The notes beneath the pieces were generated by a model. The model saw nothing but the letters and a program-made list of their open reading frames with translations. It did not search any database and was not told the origin of the DNA. A DNA stretch of 64,000 nucleotides from Streptomyces globisporus (lineage in GTDB: Bacteria; Actinomycetota; Actinomycetes; Streptomycetales; Streptomycetaceae): the NCBI GenBank assembly GCA_014649555.1, contig BMTG01000005.1:1-64000 (forward strand), read 5' to 3'. Positions 49,919 through 60,234 of this stretch are shown one piece after another. The position numbers and the translations under genes were made by a program. Position 1 is the first letter of the stretch, and every line of letters starts with the position of its first letter.

Positions 49919-51010
49919 GTGACCGATGTGACTAGCGGGCACGTAGACGTACTGCAGACCCTGTTCCACTCGGATCAGGGGGGCCACGAGCAAGTCGTGA
50001 TCTGCCAGGACCGTGCCAGCGGCCTCAAGGCCGTCATCGCCCTCCACTCCACCGCCCTGGGCCCGGCCCTCGGCGGCACCCGCTTCTACCCGTACGCCTC
50101 CGAGGCCGACGCCGTCGCCGACGCGCTGAACCTGTCGCGCGGGATGTCGTACAAGAACGCCCTCGCCGGCCTCGACCACGGTGGCGGCAAGGCCGTCATC
50201 ATCGGTGACCCGGAGAAGATCAAGAGCGAGGAACTCCTCCTCGCCTACGGCCGGTTCGTCGCCTCGCTCGGCGGCCGCTACGTCACCGCCTGCGACGTCG
50301 GCACCTATGTCGCCGATATGGACGTCGTCGCCCGGGAATGCCGCTGGACCACCGGCCGCTCCCCCGAGAACGGCGGCGCGGGCGACTCCTCGGTGCTCAC
50401 CGCGTTCGGCGTCTTCCAGGGCATGCGGGCCTCTGCCCAGCACCTCTGGGGCGACCCGACGCTGCGCGGCCGCAAGGTCGGCGTCGCCGGGGTCGGCAAG
50501 GTCGGCCGCCACCTCGTCGAGCACCTGCTCTCCGACGGGGCCGAGGTCGTGATCACCGACGTCCGCGCGGAGTCGCTGCGCGCGATCACCGACCTGCATC
50601 CCGAGGTCACCGTGGCGGCGGACACCGACGCCCTGATCCGGACCGAGGGCCTGGACATCTACGCGCCGTGCGCGCTCGGCGGCGCGCTGAACGACGACAC
50701 CGTGCCGGTGCTCACGGCGAAGGTGGTGTGCGGCGCGGCCAACAACCAGCTGGCGCACCCGGGTGTGGAGAAGGACCTGGCCGACCGGTCGGTTCTCTAC
50801 GCGCCGGACTACGTGGTCAACGCCGGCGGCGTGATCCAGGTGGCCGACGAGCTGCACGGGTTCGACTTCGACCGGTGCAAGGCGAAGGCGACGAAGATCT
50901 TCGACACCACGCTCGAAATATTCGCACGTGCGAAGGCGGATGGGATTCCGCCGGCCGCGGCGGCCGACCGGCTCGCCGAGCAGCGGATGGCGGAGGCGCG
51001 CTCGCGCTGA
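49919..51010 (+). CDS. vdh: Valine (branched-chain amino acid) dehydrogenase
   Basis: About 363 aa from GTG at 49919 (GGGAG 9 nt upstream). The Glu/Leu/Val dehydrogenase signature holds the catalytic Lys in [11 protein letters not shown] and [14 protein letters not shown]; the NAD fold is [17 protein letters not shown]; the Asp-loop is [13 protein letters not shown]. It deaminates L-valine and related amino acids to oxo acids, feeding polyketide starter pools. By memory S. coelicolor vdh is SCO4089, close to bldC as here. Confidence 0.93.
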   Translation: MTDVTSGHVDVLQTLFHSDQGGHEQVVICQDRASGLKAVIALHSTALGPALGGTRFYPYASEADAVADALNLSRGMSYKNALAGLDHGGGKAVIIGDPEKIKSEELLLAYGRFVASLGGRYVTACDVGTYVADMDVVARECRWTTGRSPENGGAGDSSVLTAFGVFQGMRASAQHLWGDPTLRGRKVGVAGVGKVGRHLVEHLLSDGAEVVITDVRAESLRAITDLHPEVTVAADTDALIRTEGLDIYAPCALGGALNDDTVPVLTAKVVCGAANNQLAHPGVEKDLADRSVLYAPDYVVNAGGVIQVADELHGFDFDRCKAKATKIFDTTLEIFARAKADGIPPAAAADRLAEQRMAEARSR

Positions 51011-51290
51011 CGCCCGGCCGCCCGTGACCGCCGACCGGCGAGACAAGACTCACGCCGGTCGGCGGGTCGTACCTCCACAAGAGGTTAAAATCGCAGTTGA
51101 CCAGCGAGGACGGGGCTCCTCACTGGCCCTGTGCCGGGGACCGGAATGCGGGCGGCGTACCGTATGGCCACGGAAGCAGGTACCGTTAAAGCTCTACGGG
51201 CGCGGTCTCTCTGCCGAGAGTCCGTCCTGAAACATGAACGCGTGTCAAGACTCTGGGGCCGTCGAGCCCCGTCACCGAGGGGGTCGAGCC

Positions 51291-51548
51291 ATGGGGCGCG
51301 GCCGGGCAAAGGCCAAGCAGACCAAGGTCGCCCGCCAGCTGAAGTACAGCAGCGGCGGGACGGACCTGTCGCGTCTGGCCAATGAGCTGGGCGCATCGCC
51401 TTCGAGTCAGCCACCGAACGCAGAGCCGTTCGAGGACGACGACGAGGAAGATGACCCGTACGCACAGTACGCGGATCGCTACAACCAGGACGATGACGAC
51501 GATCAGGACGACCAGTCCGGTCCGTCGTCACAGCGCCGCGGCGCTTGA
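51291..51548 (+). CDS. DUF3073 acidic small protein
   Basis: 85 aa. A basic N-terminus (MGRGRAKAKQTKVARQLKYS) is followed by a very acidic tail (FEDDDEEDDPYAQYADRY, then a run of Asp). This is the actinobacterial DUF3073 family; function unknown, perhaps nucleic-acid or ribosome associated. The 280 bp upstream hold no gene. Confidence 0.88.
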   Translation: MGRGRAKAKQTKVARQLKYSSGGTDLSRLANELGASPSSQPPNAEPFEDDDEEDDPYAQYADRYNQDDDDDQDDQSGPSSQRRGA

Positions 51549-51565
51549 CCTCGCGCTGACACTTC

Positions 51566-51596
51566 AACCCGGTCCGGGCTCGCCCCGGGCCGGGTT
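51566..51596. terminator. Bidirectional terminator between DUF3073 and purM
   Basis: AACCCGGTCCGGG and CCCGGGCCGGGTT form a long stem with a 4-5-nt loop between convergent genes. Confidence 0.65.
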
Positions 51597-51686
51597 CTGT
51601 GTGTCCCGGTCCGGGTTGCCCGTGGTGTGCGCCGGTTTCCGTGCCGTGTGCGGTGGTGCGCCCGGCGCACCACCGCGTGAGCGTGA

Positions 51687-52760
51687 CTAGCGTACGTAGG
51701 CCCCGGTCAGCTCGGCGCCCGTCGTGTGGTCGCCGCGGTCGGTGATCTCACCGGCGACCCAGGAGTCGACCCCGCGGTCGGCCAGCGTCGTCAGGGCCGC
51801 GTCCACCGAGTCGGCCGGGACGATCGCGATCATGCCGACGCCCATGTTGAGCGTCTTCTCCAGCTCCAGCTGCTCGACCTGACCCGCCTTGCCGACCAGG
51901 TCGAAGACCGCGCCGGGTGTCCACGTGGAGCGGTCCACGGTGGCGTGCAGGCCGTCCGGGATGACCCGGGCCAGGTTGTTGGCCAGGCCGCCGCCGGTGA
52001 CGTGGCTGAAGCCGTGCACCTCGGTCGTACGGGTGAGGGCCAGGCAGTCCAGGGAGTAGATCCGGGTGGGCTCCAGGAGCTCCTCACCGAGCGTGCGGCC
52101 GAACTCCTCGACCTCGCGGTCCAGGGACCAGCCGGCCCGGTCGAAGACCACGTGGCGGACGAGTGAGTACCCGTTGGAGTGAAGACCGGAGGACGCCATG
52201 GCGATGACCGCGTCACCCTTGCGGATACGGTCCGGGCCGAGCAGACGGTCGGCCTCGACCACGCCCGTACCGGCTCCGGCGACGTCGAAGTCGTCCGGAC
52301 CCAGCAGGCCCGGGTGCTCGGCCGTCTCGCCGCCGACCAGGGCGCAGCCGGCCAGGACGCAGCCTTCGGCGATGCCCTTCACGATGGCCGCGACACGCTC
52401 GGGGTGCACCTTGCCGACGCAGATGTAGTCGGTCATGAACAGCGGCTCGGCGCCGCAGACGACGAGGTCGTCCACGACCATGCCGACGAGGTCGTGGCCG
52501 ATGGTGTCGTACACGCCCATCTGGCGGGCCAGGTCCACCTTGGTGCCCACACCGTCGGTGGCCGAGGCCAGCAGCGGGCGCTCGTAGCGCTTCAGCGCCG
52601 AGGCGTCGAAGAGGCCGGCGAAGCCGCCGAGTCCGCCGAGACCGGCGACCTCGGGGCGCTGGGTCTTCTTCACCCACTCCTTCATCAGCTCGACGGCGCG
52701 GTCACCGGCTTCGATGTCGACGCCGGCCGCCGCGTAGGAAGCACCTGTTGTCTCAGACAT
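51687..52760 (-). CDS. purM: Phosphoribosylformylglycinamidine cyclo-ligase (AIR synthetase)
   Basis: 357 aa. N-terminal SYAAAGVDIEAGDRAVELMK, then ATDGVGTKVDLA, VVDDLVVCGAEPLFMTDY and GGETAEHPG are standard PurM motifs. It converts FGAM to AIR with ATP. It follows purF by 60 bp on the same strand. Confidence 0.96.
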   Translation of the reverse strand: MSETTGASYAAAGVDIEAGDRAVELMKEWVKKTQRPEVAGLGGLGGFAGLFDASALKRYERPLLASATDGVGTKVDLARQMGVYDTIGHDLVGMVVDDLVVCGAEPLFMTDYICVGKVHPERVAAIVKGIAEGCVLAGCALVGGETAEHPGLLGPDDFDVAGAGTGVVEADRLLGPDRIRKGDAVIAMASSGLHSNGYSLVRHVVFDRAGWSLDREVEEFGRTLGEELLEPTRIYSLDCLALTRTTEVHGFSHVTGGGLANNLARVIPDGLHATVDRSTWTPGAVFDLVGKAGQVEQLELEKTLNMGVGMIAIVPADSVDAALTTLADRGVDSWVAGEITDRGDHTTGAELTGAYVR

Positions 52761-52820
52761 GGCCTGGGATCTTTCGTGTGGAGATACGGGGCTGGTGGGA
52801 GGGGCCGCGGTACGTCCGGG

Positions 52821-54347
52821 TCACGGACGGCGCAGCGCGTCGGCCGCGGCGGTCGCCGCGGGGCCCGCCGCCAGCTCGGTCTCCAGCAGCTGCTTGCCGA
52901 GCAGCTCCGGGTCCGGGAGGTCCATGGGGTACTCACCGTCGAAGCAGGCGCGGCAGAGGTTCGGCTTGTCGATCGTCGTCGCCTCGATCATCGCGTCGAT
53001 CGAGATGTACGAGAGGGAGTCGGCGCCCATGGAGGTGCAGATCTCGTCGACCGTCATGCCGTTGGCGATCAGCTCGGCGCGGGTGGCGAAGTCGATCCCG
53101 AAGAAGCAGGGCCACTTGACCGGCGGCGAGGAGATCCGGATGTGGATCTCGGCGGCGCCGGCCTCGCGGAGCATCCGGACCAGGGCGCGCTGGGTGTTGC
53201 CGCGGACGATCGAGTCGTCGACGACCACCAGGCGCTTGCCCTTGATGACTTCCTTGAGCGGGTTCAGCTTGAGCCGGATGCCGAGCTGGCGGATGGTCTG
53301 CGAGGGCTGGATGAAGGTCCGGCCGACGTAGGCGTTCTTGACCAGTCCGGCGCCGAAGGGGATGCCGCTGGCTTCCGCGTACCCGATCGCGGCGGGGGTG
53401 CCGGATTCCGGGGTCGCTATGACGAGATCCGCCTCGACGGGGGCCTCGGCGGCCAGCTTGCGGCCCATCTCCACGCGGGAGAGGTAGACGTTCCGCCCGG
53501 CGATGTCGGTGTCTGGGCGGGCCAGGTAGACGTACTCGAAGACACAGCCCTTGGGCTTCGCTTCTGCGAATCGCGAGGTGCGGAGACCGTTCTCGTCGAT
53601 GGCGACGAGCTCGCCCGGCTCGATCTCGCGTACGTAGCTGGCGCCGCAGATGTCGAGCGCGGCGGACTCCGAGGCGACGACCCAGCCGCGCTCCAGCCGG
53701 CCGAGGACCAGCGGGCGGATGCCCTGCGGGTCGCGGGCGGCGTAGAGCGTGTGCTCGTCCATGAAGACGAGCGAGAAGGCGCCCTTCACATCGGGGAGCA
53801 CCTTGGCGGCGGCTTCCTCGATGGTGAGCGGCTTGTCGTCCTCGTCGCGCTGCCCGGCGAGCAGTGCGGTCACCAGGTCGGTGTCGTTGGTCGCGGCGAC
53901 CTGGGTGGCGCGGCCGTCCTTGCGCGGGAGGTCGGCGACCATCTCCGCGAGCTGGGCGGTGTTGACCAGGTTCCCGTTGTGGCCGAGGGCGATCGAGCCG
54001 TGCGCGGTGGCACGGAACGTCGGCTGCGCGTTCTCCCACACCGAGGCACCGGTGGTGGAGTAGCGGGCATGACCGACCGCGATATGGCCCTGGAGGGAAC
54101 CCAGAGACGTTTCGTCGAAGACCTGCGAGACCAGTCCCATGTCCTTGAAGACCAGGATCTGGGACCCGTTGCTCACTGCGATGCCCGCGGATTCCTGTCC
54201 GCGGTGCTGCAGGGCATACAGTCCGAAATAGGTGAGCTTGGCGACCTCTTCACCCGGAGCCCAGACACCGAAGACGCCGCAAGCGTCCTGGGGGCCTTTC
54301 TCTCCGGGGAGCAGGTCGTGGTTGAGTCGTCCATCACCACGGGGCAC
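52821..54347 (-). CDS. purF: Amidophosphoribosyltransferase
   Basis: 508 aa. The glutaminase nucleophile is the Cys of DACGVFGVW, exposed after removal of a 22-residue propeptide; ALQHRGQESAGIA follows. The PRPP site is VVVDDSIVRGNTQ, and four cysteines for a structural Fe-S cluster are in keeping with the Bacillus-type enzyme (for example PCFFGIDFAT, NLCRACFDG). It commits PRPP to purine synthesis. GTG at 54347 lacks a ribosome site and may be leaderless. Confidence 0.95.
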   Translation of the reverse strand: MPRGDGRLNHDLLPGEKGPQDACGVFGVWAPGEEVAKLTYFGLYALQHRGQESAGIAVSNGSQILVFKDMGLVSQVFDETSLGSLQGHIAVGHARYSTTGASVWENAQPTFRATAHGSIALGHNGNLVNTAQLAEMVADLPRKDGRATQVAATNDTDLVTALLAGQRDEDDKPLTIEEAAAKVLPDVKGAFSLVFMDEHTLYAARDPQGIRPLVLGRLERGWVVASESAALDICGASYVREIEPGELVAIDENGLRTSRFAEAKPKGCVFEYVYLARPDTDIAGRNVYLSRVEMGRKLAAEAPVEADLVIATPESGTPAAIGYAEASGIPFGAGLVKNAYVGRTFIQPSQTIRQLGIRLKLNPLKEVIKGKRLVVVDDSIVRGNTQRALVRMLREAGAAEIHIRISSPPVKWPCFFGIDFATRAELIANGMTVDEICTSMGADSLSYISIDAMIEATTIDKPNLCRACFDGEYPMDLPDPELLGKQLLETELAAGPAATAAADALRRP

Positions 54348-54354
54348 GGCACCG

Positions 54355-54384
54355 AGTGTAGGCGAGGTCGGCCACTGGTCCGAA
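54355..54384 (-). promoter_or_regulatory. purF promoter, possibly leaderless transcript
   Basis: On the minus strand TTCGGA (54384-54379), 18 bp, TACACT (54360-54355), and the GTG start 7 nt later. No GGAGG-like site lies between, so the mRNA probably begins at or next to the start codon. Confidence 0.55.
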
Positions 54385-54678
54385 TTGGGGACCGGGGGGC
54401 GAACGCGCGGTGGAGCACGGGGAACGGGCCCGCCCGCCGCCCCGGGCGGGCGATTCGCGGGACTTCGATCAGTGACCCTGCGTGACGCCGGCCCGGAGGG
54501 TACCGGGCGTCCTGGGTGGACGCGGCGCTCCCTTCCGGGCCGAGCGGCTGGTTACCGACGGGTAGACGTGCCGGGCGGTGGGCGGCCGACCGTGGCGCTC
54601 GGTGAACCCGGCCGATCTTCGCCCGGGCGGCTGGCCGAACGCTCGTTTCGTGGTGAGCCTCACACCGAGGGGCCGGGT
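54385..54678. other. Spacer between purF promoter and META-domain gene
   Basis: About 295 bp, no gene or clear signal. It must hold the terminator of the META-domain gene; short GC-rich dyads are present but none is convincing. Confidence 0.35.
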
Positions 54679-55533
54679 TCAGCCGTGCTCGGAGCTGTTT
54701 TCGGCCCCGGCGGGTGCGGCTGTGGCGCCGATCCCCTTGCCGTCGTCGGCGGCGAGCGTGAGCGTGCTGCCCTTGATCGTGTACGTCTTCGTGCCCTTGA
54801 GGGCGGCGAGCACGGCGCGCTCCGTCTCCATCTCGGCCTCCGGGCACATCTTGCGGGTGCTGACCGTGGGCCCGAAGACGATTCGGGAGTCCTTGACCGT
54901 GGCCTTGCCGCTGAAGGAGTTGCAGCCGGCGTTGCCGCGTACGGTGCCGTCCTCGGCGAAGGTCAGGTGCGGCGTCCGCTCCTTCGGCAGGTCCGCCGGC
55001 ACGGTGGTGGCGGTCTTCCCGTCGAGCAGCGTGTTCACCGTCCACTTGGTGCCCACCAGGTCGGCCGGCTTCTCCTCGCTGAGCGCCATGGTGTCCCCGC
55101 CTTCCGTGGTGAGGGTCAGCTTGTCGCCGGAGAGCTTCGCGGTGTGCTCGCCGCCCATCGCGTCGATGGCGGCCTTCTCGAACCTCTCGATCTTCACGTC
55201 GCACGCCATCTGCGTGGTGACGGGCTTGCCCAGGGTGATCCGGTCGCCCTTCACCTGCGCGTCCACGCTGATGTGGTTGCAGCCGAAGTCCGCGGTGGCC
55301 CGGCCCTTCGGGTCGATCTCCAGGCGGGCCCCCGCCGGGGCCTCGGTCTTCTTCCCGCCGACGGTCACCGAGTCGACGCTCCACGCCACGCCGGTGACGG
55401 GGACATCGCTCTGCGCGGTGTCACCGCCGTCGCCGGATCCCTTGCCGGAGCCGGAACCCGACTCCGTACCGCAGGCGGCGAGGGCGAGGAGGGCCAGGAC
55501 ACTGACGCTGAGGGTCATCCGTTGTGTGTGCAT
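54679..55533 (-). CDS. Lipoprotein with two META/HslJ-like domains
   Basis: About 284 aa from ATG at 55533. The lipobox is LALAAC (Cys at about residue 21). Two repeats of the META domain follow: the first ends near DAMGGEHTAKLSGDKLTL, the second begins LVGTKWTVNTLLDG and contains GNAGCNSFSGKATVKDSRIVF. META/HslJ proteins are surface or periplasmic, linked to stress or motility in other bacteria; the role here is unknown. Confidence 0.85.
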   Translation of the reverse strand: MHTQRMTLSVSVLALLALAACGTESGSGSGKGSGDGGDTAQSDVPVTGVAWSVDSVTVGGKKTEAPAGARLEIDPKGRATADFGCNHISVDAQVKGDRITLGKPVTTQMACDVKIERFEKAAIDAMGGEHTAKLSGDKLTLTTEGGDTMALSEEKPADLVGTKWTVNTLLDGKTATTVPADLPKERTPHLTFAEDGTVRGNAGCNSFSGKATVKDSRIVFGPTVSTRKMCPEAEMETERAVLAALKGTKTYTIKGSTLTLAADDGKGIGATAAPAGAENSSEHG

Positions 55534-55629
55534 GGCGATGTGACGGTACGAGGGCCCGATCCGGTTCCGCCCGCTCCGCTTCGGGGTGTGCGCCACCGGC
55601 CCACCCGGCTTCGCCGCCGGGCGGCCGGC

Positions 55630-56427
55630 TCAGCGCAGCAGCGGAAGCAGCGCGGCCAGGTCGGCCCGCTCCCCACTGGCGCTGACCTCGGCTTCTTCCA
55701 GGGCGCGCGCCCACTCCGTACGCCCGGTGGCGAGCCGGATCCAGGTCAGCGGGGAGGTCTCCACGACGTTGGGCGGGGTGCCCCGGGTGTGCTTGGGCCC
55801 GCCGATGCACTGGACCACCGCGAACGGCGGGACGCGCACCTCGACCGAGCCGCCGGGGGCCCGGTCCGCGAGGGTGTCCGCCAGCAGCCGGGTGCACGCG
55901 GCCAGGGCCTGCCGGTCGTACGGGATCTCCAGCCCGAGCGCCTCGTTCAGGTCGTCCGTGTGGACGATCAGCTCGACGGTCCGGGTGACCATGTAGTCGG
56001 TCAGCCGCATGGAGCCGACCCGGGTGGGCAGCAGCCGGTCCCCGGTGCCGGAGGCGGGGACGTCCGCGAGGAAGGCCGCCTCCACCTCCCCGTACAGCGC
56101 GAGGAGATCGGGGCGGTCGGCCGCCGGGGCCGGGGCCTCGGGGTCCCTGACGACGGCCGCGACGGCCGGCGGCCACTCCAGGAGGGTGGTCGCGGGCTTG
56201 GGTCCCGGCGGCTCCGGCAGGGCCAGGTCCCGGCTGACCGAGCCGAGCCCCTGGGCGATGTGCGCGACCAGATCCCGCACCGTCCAGTCGCCGAGCCGGG
56301 TCGGCCGGTCGAGCTGCTGCGGCGTCAGCGCGGCGACGGCGTCGCGCACATGGGCGTACTGGGCGAGGACCGCCGTCCGGGTCCTGAGGTGGTCGTAGGT
56401 GCGCGGGCGCTTCTTGGCCGAAGGCAT
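55630..56427 (-). CDS. Maleylpyruvate isomerase-like (DinB-fold) protein
   Basis: About 265 aa from ATG at 56427 (MPSAKKRPRTYDHLR). The N-terminal domain has TRLGDWTVRDLVAHIAQG, the conserved block of mycothiol-dependent DinB-fold enzymes, with metal-ligand His residues in VAHIAQ and ELIVHTDDLNEALG. The C-terminal SCP2-like half is present. It probably uses mycothiol in detoxification; the reaction is not known. Confidence 0.82.
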   Translation of the reverse strand: MPSAKKRPRTYDHLRTRTAVLAQYAHVRDAVAALTPQQLDRPTRLGDWTVRDLVAHIAQGLGSVSRDLALPEPPGPKPATTLLEWPPAVAAVVRDPEAPAPAADRPDLLALYGEVEAAFLADVPASGTGDRLLPTRVGSMRLTDYMVTRTVELIVHTDDLNEALGLEIPYDRQALAACTRLLADTLADRAPGGSVEVRVPPFAVVQCIGGPKHTRGTPPNVVETSPLTWIRLATGRTEWARALEEAEVSASGERADLAALLPLLR

Positions 56428-56437
56428 GGGGCCGAGA

Positions 56438-57316
56438 CTAACCGGCGCCACCGACATCGCCCGGCCGGGCTTCCGCGACCCGCTCCTCCACGGTGAACGT
56501 CTCGCCGTTCGCCGGGACCCCGACGCCCCGCCAGGTGAACGGGACGCCCCGGGCGTCGTCGAGGTCCGGGCTGTCCATGAGGTGGACGTGGAGGTGCGGT
56601 TCGGAGCTGTTGCCGGAGTTCCCCACGCTGCCGATCCGCTGCCCGGCCCGGACGGTGTCCCCGGCCTTCACCCGGAGCGAACCGCGCCGGACGTGCGCGT
56701 AGGCGGCGTACGTGCCGTCGCCGAGGTCGAGGATCACATGGTTGCCGATCACCCGGCGCGCGCCGGCGATCGAGCGGACGTTGCCCTCGATGAGCATCAG
56801 GTAGACGAGCCCCAGGAGCGAGTTCCGGCTCAGGTGGTCGCGCTGGCCGTCGCTCGCCCGCACGACCGTGGCGTCGGCCACCGCGAGCAGGGGAGCACCG
56901 AAGGCCGGGAAGGCGTGGTTACGGCGGAAGAGCGGCCAGAACCAGCGGAACGCCGGCCGGGCCGGGGGCTCGCCCTCCGCCGTCTCCGGGTCGGCCACGA
57001 TGTCGATCGCGTACGTCTGCCCGTACACGTGCGTCCCATGGCTCGGCACCTTGTCCGCCGGGCTGTTGAGGGCGCTCCAGCGGCCGGTGACCGGCGGGTC
57101 GACCTCGACCGGGGGCCCCGGCTCGCCCCGGGGCTCGGCGGCCCGGGCCTGCAGGGCCGTCGTCGCCACCATGAGGGCGAGCACGACCATCGCCGGCAGG
57201 AAGGTGGTCGCCCAGCCCGGCCCGGGCAGATCCGTGACGAACTCGCCGATCATCAGCGCGAACAGGACCAGCCAGGACAGCCGCATGGCGACCGGGACGA
57301 CTTCGCGAACGGACAT
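56438..57316 (-). CDS. M23-fold peptidase, membrane anchored
   Basis: 292 aa. Two membrane helices in the first 55 residues, then an M23 domain: THVYGQTYAIDIV, GNHVILDLGDGTYAAYAHV and HLHVHLMD. The first zinc-ligand region lacks the canonical HxGxD and reads GQTYAID, typical of a divergent subgroup, so activity is less certain than for the peptidase at 19240-20271. Confidence 0.82.
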   Translation of the reverse strand: MSVREVVPVAMRLSWLVLFALMIGEFVTDLPGPGWATTFLPAMVVLALMVATTALQARAAEPRGEPGPPVEVDPPVTGRWSALNSPADKVPSHGTHVYGQTYAIDIVADPETAEGEPPARPAFRWFWPLFRRNHAFPAFGAPLLAVADATVVRASDGQRDHLSRNSLLGLVYLMLIEGNVRSIAGARRVIGNHVILDLGDGTYAAYAHVRRGSLRVKAGDTVRAGQRIGSVGNSGNSSEPHLHVHLMDSPDLDDARGVPFTWRGVGVPANGETFTVEERVAEARPGDVGGAG

Positions 57317-57363
57317 GGTCTTTCCCCCTGTTGTCTGCGGTTCTAGGGCTGTTGTCGGCGGTT

Positions 57364-57870
57364 CTACGGCCGCGCCGCCGTCAGCACCACCAGCAGCGGC
57401 ACGACCCGGGCGGGCGGCACCTCGTACTTGCCGCGCCCCGCCGCGTGCAGCCAGCCCGCGCCGGTCAGCTGGCGCAGGTGGTGGTAGATCTGGCCGGTGG
57501 TGCCGGCGCCGTCGAGCGCGGCCAGTTCGGCGGCCGTCCTCAGGCCGCCGAGGATCTCGCGGAGCAGGCGCAGCCGGACCGGGTGGCCCAGGGCGGCGAA
57601 CGACTCGGCGGCATCCGTCCAGTCCCCGTCGAACAGGGCCTCGGTGAAGGCGCCGTACTGCCAGCCGTACTGCTCACCGGTGGGCAGCCGGACCGAGCCC
57701 GTGTAGAGCACTCCCCCGTCGGCCCCGGCCTCCCCGACGTCGGCGAGCTGCTGTTTCAGCCCTTCCAACGCCCAGAAGTCGCCGTCGCCCAGCCGGGGGG
57801 ACTCGGAGTCCCGCCGCTCCAGCGCCGTGAGCCGCCGCTCCAGCTCGGCGACCCGCTGCTCCAGCTCCAT
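57364..57870 (-). CDS. ArsR-type winged-helix regulator
   Basis: 168 aa. N-terminal coiled coil (MELEQRVAELERRLTALE), then a winged helix in the C-terminal half (FAALGHPVRLRLLREILGG, GTTGQIYHHLRQLTGAGWL). A perfect 16-bp palindrome sits 10 bp upstream of its start. It may control the membrane M23 gene 47 bp downstream. Confidence 0.85.
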   Translation of the reverse strand: MELEQRVAELERRLTALERRDSESPRLGDGDFWALEGLKQQLADVGEAGADGGVLYTGSVRLPTGEQYGWQYGAFTEALFDGDWTDAAESFAALGHPVRLRLLREILGGLRTAAELAALDGAGTTGQIYHHLRQLTGAGWLHAAGRGKYEVPPARVVPLLVVLTAARP

Positions 57871-57880
57871 GACACCAACC

Positions 57881-57896
57881 TTACGTAATTACGTAA
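57881..57896. promoter_or_regulatory. Perfect 16-bp palindrome, autoregulatory operator
   Basis: TTACGTAATTACGTAA, immediately upstream of the ArsR-type gene start (57870). It is strikingly AT-rich for this genome, and its position over the promoter or ribosome site suggests repression by the gene's own product. Confidence 0.7.
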
Positions 57897-57925
57897 ATTT
57901 CATCAAGAGGTTCGGGGGGAAGACC

Positions 57926-57960
57926 GAAGCCCCCGCCCGGACGACCCGGGCGGGGGCTTC
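57926..57960. terminator. Terminator of the purSQL operon
   Basis: A 15-bp stem (GAAGCCCCCGCCCGG / CCGGGCGGGGGCTTC) with a 5-nt loop, 25 bp after the purL stop on the minus strand. Confidence 0.75.
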
Positions 57961-57984
57961 GTGAAACGCCGGTCGGCGCGCGGC

Positions 57985-60234
57985 TCAGGCGAGCAGCGCG
58001 GGGATCGTCGCCTCGTGCGCCGTACGGAGCTCGCTCAGCGGAATGCTGAACTCGCCCTGGATCTCGATCTCCTCGCCGTCCACGACACCGATGCGGGCGA
58101 CGGGCAGACCGCGCGCCCCGCACATGTCGGTGAAGCGGAGCTCCTCGCTGCGCGGGACCGCGACGACCGCGCGCCCCGCCGACTCGGAGAAGAGGAACGT
58201 GAACGCGTCCAGGCCGTCCGGCACGACCAGCCGGGCGCCGTTCCCGCCGCGCAGGCAGGACTCGGTGACCGCCTGGATCAGGCCGCCGTCGGACAGGTCG
58301 TGCGCGGCGTCGATCATGCCGTCGCGCGAGCCCGAGATGAGGATCTCCGCGAGCAGCTTCTCGCGGGCCAGGTCCACCTTGGGCGGCAGGCCGCCGAGGT
58401 GCTGGTGGACGACCTCGGACCAGGCCGAACCTCCGAACTCCTCGGCCGTGTCACCCAGCAGGTAGAGGAGCTGGCCCTCTTGCGCGAAGGCGACGGGCGT
58501 ACGCCGGTTCACATCGTCGATCACACCGAGCACGGCCACGACCGGCGTCGGGTGGATCGCCGTCTCACCGGTCTGGTTGTACAGCGAGACGTTGCCGCCG
58601 GTGACCGGGGTGCCCAGCTCCAGGCAGCCGTCCGCGAGACCGCGCGTGGCCTCGGCGAACTGCCACATGACGTCCGGGTCCTCGGGGGAGCCGAAGTTCA
58701 GGCAGTCCGAGATGGCCAGCGGCTTGGCGCCGGAGGCGGCGACGTTGCGGTACGACTCCGCCAGCGCGAGCTGTGCACCGGTGTACGGGTCGAGCTTGGC
58801 GTACCGGCCGTTGCCGTCGGTCGCCATCGCCACGCCCAGGTTCGACTCGGCGTCGATGCGGACCATGCCCGCGTCCTCGGGCATCGCGAGGACGGTGTTG
58901 CCCTGCACGAAGCGGTCGTACTGGTCGGTGATCCACGCCTTGGAGGCCTGGTTCGGGGAGGCCACCAGCTTGAGGACCTGCTCGCGCAGCTCGGCGGCGT
59001 TCGCCGGGCGGGCGAGCTTCCCGGCGTCGTCCGCCTGGAGCGCGTCCTGCCAGGAGGGGCGGGCGAACGGGCGGTGATAGACCGGGCCGTCGTGGGCGAC
59101 CGAGCGCGGGGGTACGTCGACGATCTGCTCGCCGTGCCAGAAGATCTCCAGCTGGGAGCCGTCGGTCACCTCACCGATGACGGTGGCGATGACGTCCCAC
59201 TTCTCGCAGATCTCCAGGAAGCGGTCCACGTGCTGCGGCTCGACGATCGCGCACATGCGCTCCTGCGACTCGCTCATGAGGATTTCCTCGGGCGAGAGGG
59301 AGGAGTCGCGCAGCGGCACGGTGTCCAGCTCGACGCGCATACCGCCGGAACCGGCGGAGGCCAGCTCGCTGGTGGCGCAGGAGAGCCCGGCGCCGCCGAG
59401 GTCCTGGATGCCCGCGACGAGCTTCTCCTTGAAGATCTCCAGGGTGCACTCGATGAGGAGCTTCTCCTGGAACGGGTCGCCGACCTGGACGGCCGGGCGC
59501 TTGGCCGGGCCGGTCGACTCGAAGGTCTCGCTCGCCAGCACGGAGACGCCGCCGATGCCGTCACCGCCGGTGCGGGCGCCGTACAGGATGACCTTGTTGC
59601 CGGGTCCGGACGCCTGCGCGAGGTGGATGTCCTCGTGCTTCATCACGCCGATGCAGCCGGCGTTGACCAGCGGGTTGCCCTGGTAGCAGGCGTCGAAGAC
59701 GACCTCGCCGCCGATGTTGGGCAGACCCAGGCAGTTGCCGTAGCCGCCGATGCCCGCGACGACGCCCGGCAGGACGCGCTTGGTGTCCGGGTGGTCGGCA
59801 GCGCCGAAGCGCAGCGGGTCGACGACCGCGACCGGGCGGGCGCCCATCGCGAGGATGTCGCGGACGATGCCGCCGATACCGGTGGCGGCGCCCTGGTAGG
59901 GCTCGATGTACGAGGGGTGGTTGTGCGACTCGACCTTGAAGGTGACCGCGTACCCCTGGCCGACGTCGACGACGCCCGCGTTCTCGCCGATGCCGACGAG
60001 CATCGCGTCGTTCTGGGGAACCTTCTCGCCGAACTGCTTGAGGTGGACCTTGCTGCTCTTGTACGAGCAGTGCTCGGACCACATCACGGAGTACATGGCG
60101 AGCTCGGCGCCGGTGGGACGGCGGCCCAGGATCTCGCGGATCCGGGCGTACTCGTCCTCCTTGAGGCCGAGCTCCTTCCAGGGCTGCGCGGCGTCCGGGG
60201 TCTCGGCCGCGTGCTTGACCGTATCCAGGCTCAT
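57985..60234 (-). CDS. purL: Phosphoribosylformylglycinamidine synthase, large subunit
   Basis: 749 aa from ATG at 60234, overlapping purQ by 4 bp (ATGA). Small-type Pur[67 protein letters not shown]. It converts FGAR to FGAM with ammonia delivered by PurQ, in complex with PurS. Confidence 0.96.
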   Translation of the reverse strand: MSLDTVKHAAETPDAAQPWKELGLKEDEYARIREILGRRPTGAELAMYSVMWSEHCSYKSSKVHLKQFGEKVPQNDAMLVGIGENAGVVDVGQGYAVTFKVESHNHPSYIEPYQGAATGIGGIVRDILAMGARPVAVVDPLRFGAADHPDTKRVLPGVVAGIGGYGNCLGLPNIGGEVVFDACYQGNPLVNAGCIGVMKHEDIHLAQASGPGNKVILYGARTGGDGIGGVSVLASETFESTGPAKRPAVQVGDPFQEKLLIECTLEIFKEKLVAGIQDLGGAGLSCATSELASAGSGGMRVELDTVPLRDSSLSPEEILMSESQERMCAIVEPQHVDRFLEICEKWDVIATVIGEVTDGSQLEIFWHGEQIVDVPPRSVAHDGPVYHRPFARPSWQDALQADDAGKLARPANAAELREQVLKLVASPNQASKAWITDQYDRFVQGNTVLAMPEDAGMVRIDAESNLGVAMATDGNGRYAKLDPYTGAQLALAESYRNVAASGAKPLAISDCLNFGSPEDPDVMWQFAEATRGLADGCLELGTPVTGGNVSLYNQTGETAIHPTPVVAVLGVIDDVNRRTPVAFAQEGQLLYLLGDTAEEFGGSAWSEVVHQHLGGLPPKVDLAREKLLAEILISGSRDGMIDAAHDLSDGGLIQAVTESCLRGGNGARLVVPDGLDAFTFLFSESAGRAVVAVPRSEELRFTDMCGARGLPVARIGVVDGEEIEIQGEFSIPLSELRTAHEATIPALLA

